DNA of 64,000 nt, taken from contig NBAZ01000042.1 of NCBI GenBank assembly GCA_002794735.1, positions 30,912 through 94,911 of the forward strand, given 5' to 3'. The stretch is from Pyrrhoderma lamaoense. Lineage: Eukaryota; Basidiomycota; Agaricomycetes; Hymenochaetales; Hymenochaetaceae. The position numbers and the translations under genes were made by a program. Every line of letters begins with the position of its first letter. The stretch's first letter is position 1. Positions 58,233 through 64,000 of this stretch are shown one piece after another. The notes under the pieces were generated by a model that was given only the letters and a program-made list of their open reading frames with translations, was not told where the DNA came from and made no database searches.

Positions 58233-58633
58233 AAGCAGGTTTGTTTTCCCCTAATATCGAAGATATAAAGGAAGAAGAATAATGGAAATGGAAAAGACAA
58301 AGTTCCAAGCTAACAGACAAAAGAAGAAAGAAAAACGAGGTCTAGAAGTTGAGATATAAAGGGGCCCTTTGTAAGTTTCTCCTTATCTCTTTTATATATA
58401 CTCCACGAGATTGATATGGAAAGGGAGAAAGAACAGCAAGACGACAACGATAGATAGATTGATATAGATGACCAGTGTTGAAGAAGAATATGAACCAACA
58501 AAAATAGAGGGAAATGATGTAAAAGGGGAACAGGAGACACAGCAAATTTTGTAGTTAGAAATTCGGACAACGAGTATTAGGAGTAGACCGTGGGGGAGGG
58601 TGGAATAAATGCGCACATTTACAGCTTGACGAG

Positions 58634-58915
58634 ATGAGTTTAAAACAGCGAAGAAGAAGAAAAGGAAGAAGCGTGAAAAGCGGTCGTGACGGGCTAGAAT
58701 TCATTAAGCTCATAGAGATACAAATATACACGTGGGAAGATAGAGGTTACACATTAACAAAACTTCCAGAGAAAAGGAAAAGGAGCACCCTATTAAGTGC
58801 ATGGCAAGCAGTCTCAAAATTTCGGAAAGAATATCGGATCCAGTGTTCAACAAGAGAAGAAGAAATAAATGAGCCAACCACAAGGTTAATAGGCGAGAAG
58901 ATCCTAAGAAAATAA
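58634..58915 (+). other. Hypothetical ORF of R1 with basic N-terminus
   Basis: Identical in product to 32215-32496. Starts with ATG and has a poly-basic N-terminus. Unrecognised. Confidence 0.35.
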
Positions 58916-59335
58916 CGGCTTCTCCAGAAAAGTGTTTCCAGTAGGATAGATAAAACTCTATCCTAATCAAGAAAGTGTTTGTTCACCTTAAGCGCCTCGT
59001 GCGCCTTCGAGGAGGCATCCAAGTAGTAATCTTTCTCGCTTGGGATACATGAACACAAGAGTCTGGTCTAGTCAAGGGATAGTAGAAGATTGTAAGGACC
59101 GTCATTAAGCTCACGGCTTGTCGGGATAGTCCGGACCATATTCATCGATAGGAGCTTAACGATGTTCAATGATTGGCCTTGGCCTTATGTGTTTCTCCGC
59201 TCAGCAAGTTGTGGTAGGCACTGGGTGATGGTGTCTGTGAAATCTGGCTCCCTTAATGGCAAACCTGAAGAAACTGGAGAATTAGTGTCAGTGTTGCTGA
59301 CGGAGATAGGAAAGGGAATTTTAACGCACCATTAA

Positions 59336-59617
59336 TTGTACAGCGTGACGTCTCTCCTGCGTTATCCTATCGCGACATCCATCGAAAGACAGACAACTCC
59401 TGGTGTTCCTTCCTCATTTGGTGATGTGATCGCATACAGCCTACTCACAAAAGTGGATACGTTAAACCTAGGCTTTGATCAGAAAGAACGCGATAATGCT
59501 GACGTGTCTCCTACCACAATGACGCCAGCTCCTCAGGAGCTTCAAAAGATCCGTCGAAGTATGGCTGAGAATACAAAGTTTAGACTTTTTTCTGAGAGTG
59601 AAAACCTCTTCGGCTAG
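59336..59617 (+). other. Hypothetical ORF of R1
   Basis: Copy of 31513-31794 and 15265-15546. No domain recognised. Confidence 0.3.
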
Positions 59618-60290
59618 TATACGTTTGCTGTTTTCCGCCTCAATGCAAGCCCCTTCGAGTACGAGAATTCATTCTCCACATCACAGTGGAGACTATGTGT
59701 GCATGAGCATTATGATCGAAATCGACATGACTCTCTGTTGACTTACAATTCTTACACCGTTCATCATAACCGGAGTCGGCTGATAGTATAGTATGAGTCT
59801 CGCCTGGGAAAAGGGGATTTCAAAAATGAAGGACAGGACGCATCACTGTCCCAACTCACTTTGTAAGCGACGGAGGTAATGATCACTAGAGACGATTAAA
59901 TACGTGGAACGCGGTCTTCGTGGCGTCATAGAGGGGGATGAAGATATACGATAACTGCTGCTTTGTCTGGCTGACACTGGGCTGTCTGGTTGCTTAAGTA
60001 TAGGAATGTAGAAGGGCGTGAGGATAGAAGCCTAAGAAGGATGAGGGGAGCAAGGTGAGAGAGGTGACACAGCTTATAGAGGTATTGACTACAAGCATGT
60101 GTAATAAAAGTGCCAATTATGGTTTATGTCGATCGCTGACTTACGTGCCCCTGTAATATTAATCCTGTTGGCAGACGGGTTCGCTTTCTGCAGAACGGGA
60201 TTGGAATCTGCCTTGAAAGTCTTGTTTGCATCGCGATGTAGAATCCTGAATATTTGAAACAGCAGGCTTCTTCAGCCTGCCCTACCGCAC

Positions 60291-60932
60291 ATGCCTCATC
60301 AAGATAGCGAGCAGACGGAGAAGTCTACTTCCAGTGTTCGGGGTCTTTTTGGAACTCGAGATCGAGCTTGTCGTTACGATATCCATTGAATGTGCTGCCG
60401 AAATCGGAACGGGAATTACACGATCGCAGTCATTCTGTCTCTGTTTATAGTACGTTCTCAAACTCTGCTTGGGAAATAGACTCCTTATCCATTCATCTAT
60501 CCATAATCCTTACATTTCCTCACTCTACTGTTAGGAAATCCGATTACCATCTTTCAACAGCGACTGTGCTGCCACAGTTCTCGTTGCTCATAAACAAATA
60601 TGTACTAACCATTTGCAGGCTCTGCAACATTGCAACATTACACCCGACTATACGGGAGATACATCTGGGTCAAGTACACCGGTACCGCGCAATGTACCAC
60701 GGCGCTAGATGTGAAGGATGTTCTAGGGGCGAGTGACATCTACACGCTTCTCGTACTGTATACACATGCATCGCCTTATATTAATATCGACTTCTGTATA
60801 CTTTCTGCATTATGCGTGAAGAGTCATAATAGATTCAGGGTGATAGAGTCAGTCTTCGTATACCTATATTCACTACCAATCCTACTACCCTCTTTAAAGC
60901 GAGAACACCGCGCCTCCTCTCTTCCCAGGTAA
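60291..60932 (+). pseudogene. K2-upstream hypothetical, copy at K2'''
   Basis: Starts at ATG 60291, but a G-run in exon 1 near 60342 is one base short and a C-run near 60889 is one base short, so the frame is broken twice. Otherwise the same two-exon structure as at 5920-6814. Confidence 0.4.
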
Positions 60933-61285
60933 CAAGACCATTCCCCCCGCCTGCTAACACAGCGCTCGAAATCCCTGAAGAGAACGAGATAACTGCCATA
61001 TCGCTCCGTGTCTCAGTGTCCCATCGATCTATACCACTCAAGTCTCGATATGAATCCTGGGAATCCAGAGGTGCGCACACATTCTCAATCATTGTCTGTC
61101 AAACCACTTACTTATCTATACAACTACTTAGGAGGGAGCTTCAGGCTCGAAGCGAGGGTCACTACCCTCCAACTATCGATTAAGTTCTGCTTCAACAGTA
61201 AGTTAACAGTCACAAGATCTAGTGCTTAAGCTCAGAGAATGAAAAACAGAGAGACATTAAAGTCCTGAAAAGCACTCTCGACCCG

Positions 61286-63513
61286 ATGCACTCGTCAGCG
61301 GCCGAATCGAGTGACTTCACTTCTAAGAAAGTGGCGGAGGCGAAGGAGGTGATGAAAGAATTGCTGATACCGACTATGCAAGAATATCCTTTTACGACCC
61401 TCTTGCAGAAATTCGGACCGGATCCACTGTCAAAACTTGACGGTGACAACTCACCCAATCTGGCTGAGTTGGCTAGAAGTCTCGGCTTACGAATTGACGG
61501 TAGGGACCCACTACTTGTTGGTGACCGTTGGGTCGGGTGGCCAACGCAAACCGACACTGAGCGAGAAGAAAAGATTAGTAATGTTTTGAACAACATAGGG
61601 CTCGCGCTTGCAAAACTGACTGGCTTAACGAAGAAGAGAGAGTACTCGTCGCGTTTTAATAAAAATTATCCGAAAGGAGGGCGAAAATTAAAGCCGGATC
61701 TTGTTGTCGTACCAGTGGCTGAGTCGGCTGGAAGTGGGGTGAGCCAAATGACTGGCTATCCTTCGTCGCCTTCGGCGAGATTAAATTCGACAAGAAGGGC
61801 AACAATAACGATGTCCTCGCTGGGTTAGCCAATTATGTTCACGAAACCCTGACCTTCCAGGATAATCGCGATTGGATGCTTGCTCTCGCTTTTAAACATT
61901 CCAACCTAGTCATGTATCTCTACGACCGCTCTGGTGTGGTTAGATCAATGCCGATCGACATCCATAAGGAGAAGGAAGACTTCCTGCGAATAGCAATCCG
62001 GGTTCTTTTCGCAGAGGATAAGGACCTGGGACTTGACACGTCCGTCAAGACAAGAGATGGGAAGCGATATGTAACTGTTAAACAGATTGACGACAAGGAA
62101 GTGGAATTGGAGATCTTGAAGACCGTGTTCCGCTCTAAGAGTATCGTAGGGAGAGGGACGACAATCCGACTCTGTAGTGGTCGTCTCAAGAGTGACGAGG
62201 ACAAGGAGGGAATGAACTACGGAAGTACATAGTGAAGGATAGCTGGATAGAGGTGACCGATTGGTCACGAGAGCGTGATATACTTCAGAAGCTGAAGGGA
62301 TTTCCGAATGTTCCTTGCATGTATTCATTCCAGCAAAGATTAGGTGACGGTACTGAACGGTTCAGACCGAAAGAAGAACAGGTTGAACAGGCCCGGACAC
62401 CGAATTGGGGGAAGTACGGAAAAAACGGCGTTCAACCCTCGTAAGCATCATCGAATGGTACTGAGTGCTGCGGCACAGCCAATCAGTGATTTCAAGACGC
62501 CAAAGGAGCTGGTGATCGCCTTCAGGGATATCTTTATTGGTAATGTTAAATGTATAATTGCATACTCCTGGTTGAATCAGCTAACGGAGGATACAGCAAT
62601 CATCGACTTGAAAATGGAGAAAGAAATCTTGCATCGTGATATAAGTGATAGCAATATAATGCTCGTGGATGCAGGAGATGGTCAAAGAGCTGGTTGCCTG
62701 ATTGGTTTTGAGCATGCTGTGGACCTCTTGGATGAGAATGTGTTAGAAACTGTGAAACAGAGAACGGTAAAATTTGTGAATAACACTCGTTATCTGCATC
62801 TACTGACTGTATCTATAAGGGAACGACCCTATTTATGGCCGCAGACGTTTTGAAAAATAAAAGCGACTTTGTCCACAATTACCATCATGATCTAGAATCC
62901 GCATTTTATTCGCTTATATGCGTTTGTCTCGATCGTTGTCGCGTCGCCCTGGATCTATGGGGTCCAACAAATTCTGAGGAGGGAATGAACGCTTCTGCAT
63001 TAATCAAGCAAACATTTTCTGAGAGCACAAACGTTTTCAGAGCTGGGTTTCTCGCCAAGCTCTCTCCGGAACTCATCAAGCTCAAGGATTATTTCCTTGA
63101 GCTCAAATCATTAATACATGTTTCTATGAATACCAATGATGCGGAGAGGAACATCTTGACGGATCGTAACGACATCCTCTGTATTCATGCGAGGGCGCTA
63201 GCCAAGTTAGAGCTATAGAGACAGGACAGCATTTGGACGAAGCTTTCCCGAAGAAGCTGCTAGCCTAGCAATCTACTTCAAGACAGAGCGGCTCTGGGGA
63301 ACGTCCACAGGATCCTGATGTGATACCCTCTACAGGTGGTGCTAGTAATAGTAGCGATGTGCATTCGTCTGGTGCATCAAGACTTGCGTTGACCTCCTAT
63401 AGTTCCGAGGGATCCCTGCAGAACAAACATATTTATGTACTCCAGAGGAGCGAAGCTTACTTGATCCTCCAGTAGGGCAAAAGCGCAAACAGCGACCCGA
63501 TGGTCAACCGTGA
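61286..63513 (+). pseudogene. K2''': frameshifted K2 copy with a K1-type C-lobe
   Basis: Exons by homology are 61286-62539, 62597-62766 and 62820-63513. One-base losses lie near 61739 (G-run), 62209 (G-run), 63210 and 63246, with an extra A near 62424. It keeps KPD...GEIK in alternate frames, GRGTT and HRDISDSN; the DFG-like site reads GFE. The N-lobe block is of the K2'' type (MYSFQQ). The C-lobe (62860-63200) is of the K1 type (WGPTNSEEGMNASALIK), unlike the mirror copy K2''. In intron 1 the usual TAG reads CAG, so the frame appears open through the intron, but splicing as in the other copies is expected. Confidence 0.8.
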
Positions 63514-64000
63514 GACTCTGTAGGCCTGGGATTGGAGAAGCGGAAGTAAAGCTATGAAAATCTCAATGTCCTTTTGATTTACTATTTTTTTTACATGTAA
63601 CTCGTAACGTAGAAAATTCACAGTCTGAATAGAGCGTTTTCCACCGTGTCATGCTACCTTTCGGTTACCTACTTAGAAACTGGTTTGCGATGAGACGCGG
63701 CTCTAGTTAGCCCCTTTTATGGGGAGGGCAATCCTCTTAAGAACCGCGAGTCAACTTTTTTCAGTTTCTTAGTCAGAATTTGTATTAAATAAGCAATTTT
63801 ATCGATAGGTTTATGTGACACTAGGTACACTTATTTCAGATGGATTTAATGATTCAATCAGGCTCTTGGATTTATAATTAAAGGCTGAATAAAAGAAAAA
63901 TAGTCAAAAATTAATATATACTGCATAAAATAGCAAGTAAATAAAAAAATAATAACTCAAAAGGACAGTATATTGAAGCTATAATAAGACACTCAAATTC

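Larger units (their letters stand above)
58383..60090 (+). repeat. Segment R1, copy c
   Basis: Direct copy of 14319-16020 and mirror of 31040-32747. It includes the basic ORF at 58634-58915, the P450 scrap at about 59090-59225 (minus) and the ORF at 59336-59617. It joins the K2 module at 60090/60091. Confidence 0.85.
48970..64000. repeat. Inverted repeat A, right arm
   Basis: Partner of 27093-42161, still matching where the window ends. It is near-identical over about 48970-58240. From 60090 on there are many one-base indels, and between about 62860 and 63200 the arm carries a different kinase C-lobe cassette. Confidence 0.95.

Overview
The window is fungal and most likely from an Agaricomycete basidiomycete. 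The coding regions are split by many introns of about 46-60 nt with GT..AG ends and CTAAC-like branch points. The dominant genes are fungal-specific FunK1-type kinases, which are expanded in Agaricomycetes. The remaining genes (cytochrome P450, condensin subunit 3, a probable Mgr3-type mitochondrial TPR protein) are eukaryotic. No prokaryotic features, tRNA, rRNA or CRISPR were seen.

Layout. The window is built from three nested or overlapping inverted repeats (IR). IR-C: arms 3530-10085 and 17280-23863, around a 7.2 kb spacer holding a P450 relic. IR-B: arms 20351-25015 and 26365-31039, around a 1.35 kb spacer flanked by two inverted LTR-like sequences. IR-A: arms 27093-42161 and 48970-64000 (the latter runs off the window), around a 6.8 kb spacer. 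IR-A arms carry, from outside in: a K2 kinase copy, segment R1, a broken condensin subunit 3 gene (CND3), a truncated CND3 fragment, a truncated Mgr3-like gene and an apparently intact FunK1 gene (FunK1A). Its spacer holds a third, frameshifted FunK1 gene (FunK1B), a coiled-coil gene and a solo-LTR remnant.

Kinases. There are nine FunK1 loci in three families. K family: K1 1690-3533, K2 3596-5817, K3 7495-9905, K3' 17460-19869, K2' 21541-23797, K2'' 27582-29840 and K2''' 61286-63513. FunK1A: 39309-42134 and 48997-51822. FunK1B: 42844-45501. All three families appear to share one architecture: a region with a PD...(D/E)xK nuclease-like signature, then a FunK1 kinase domain (Gly-rich loop, Lys, HRDIS, a DFG-like motif, (R)TGT, HDLES), then a disordered basic tail. 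The adjacent pair K2/K3 is the most striking. K2 keeps the nuclease-like signature but has GFD where DFD is expected, while K3 keeps DFD but has degraded the nuclease-like signature. The K copies are also mosaics of exchangeable blocks, as expected from repeated gene conversion inside the palindromes.

Caveat. Many frames are broken by one-base indels, often in homopolymers, so decay and consensus error cannot be separated everywhere. Substitution stops in the CND3, P450 and K1 copies argue that at least some of the decay is real. All family assignments come from reading the sequence, with no database search.
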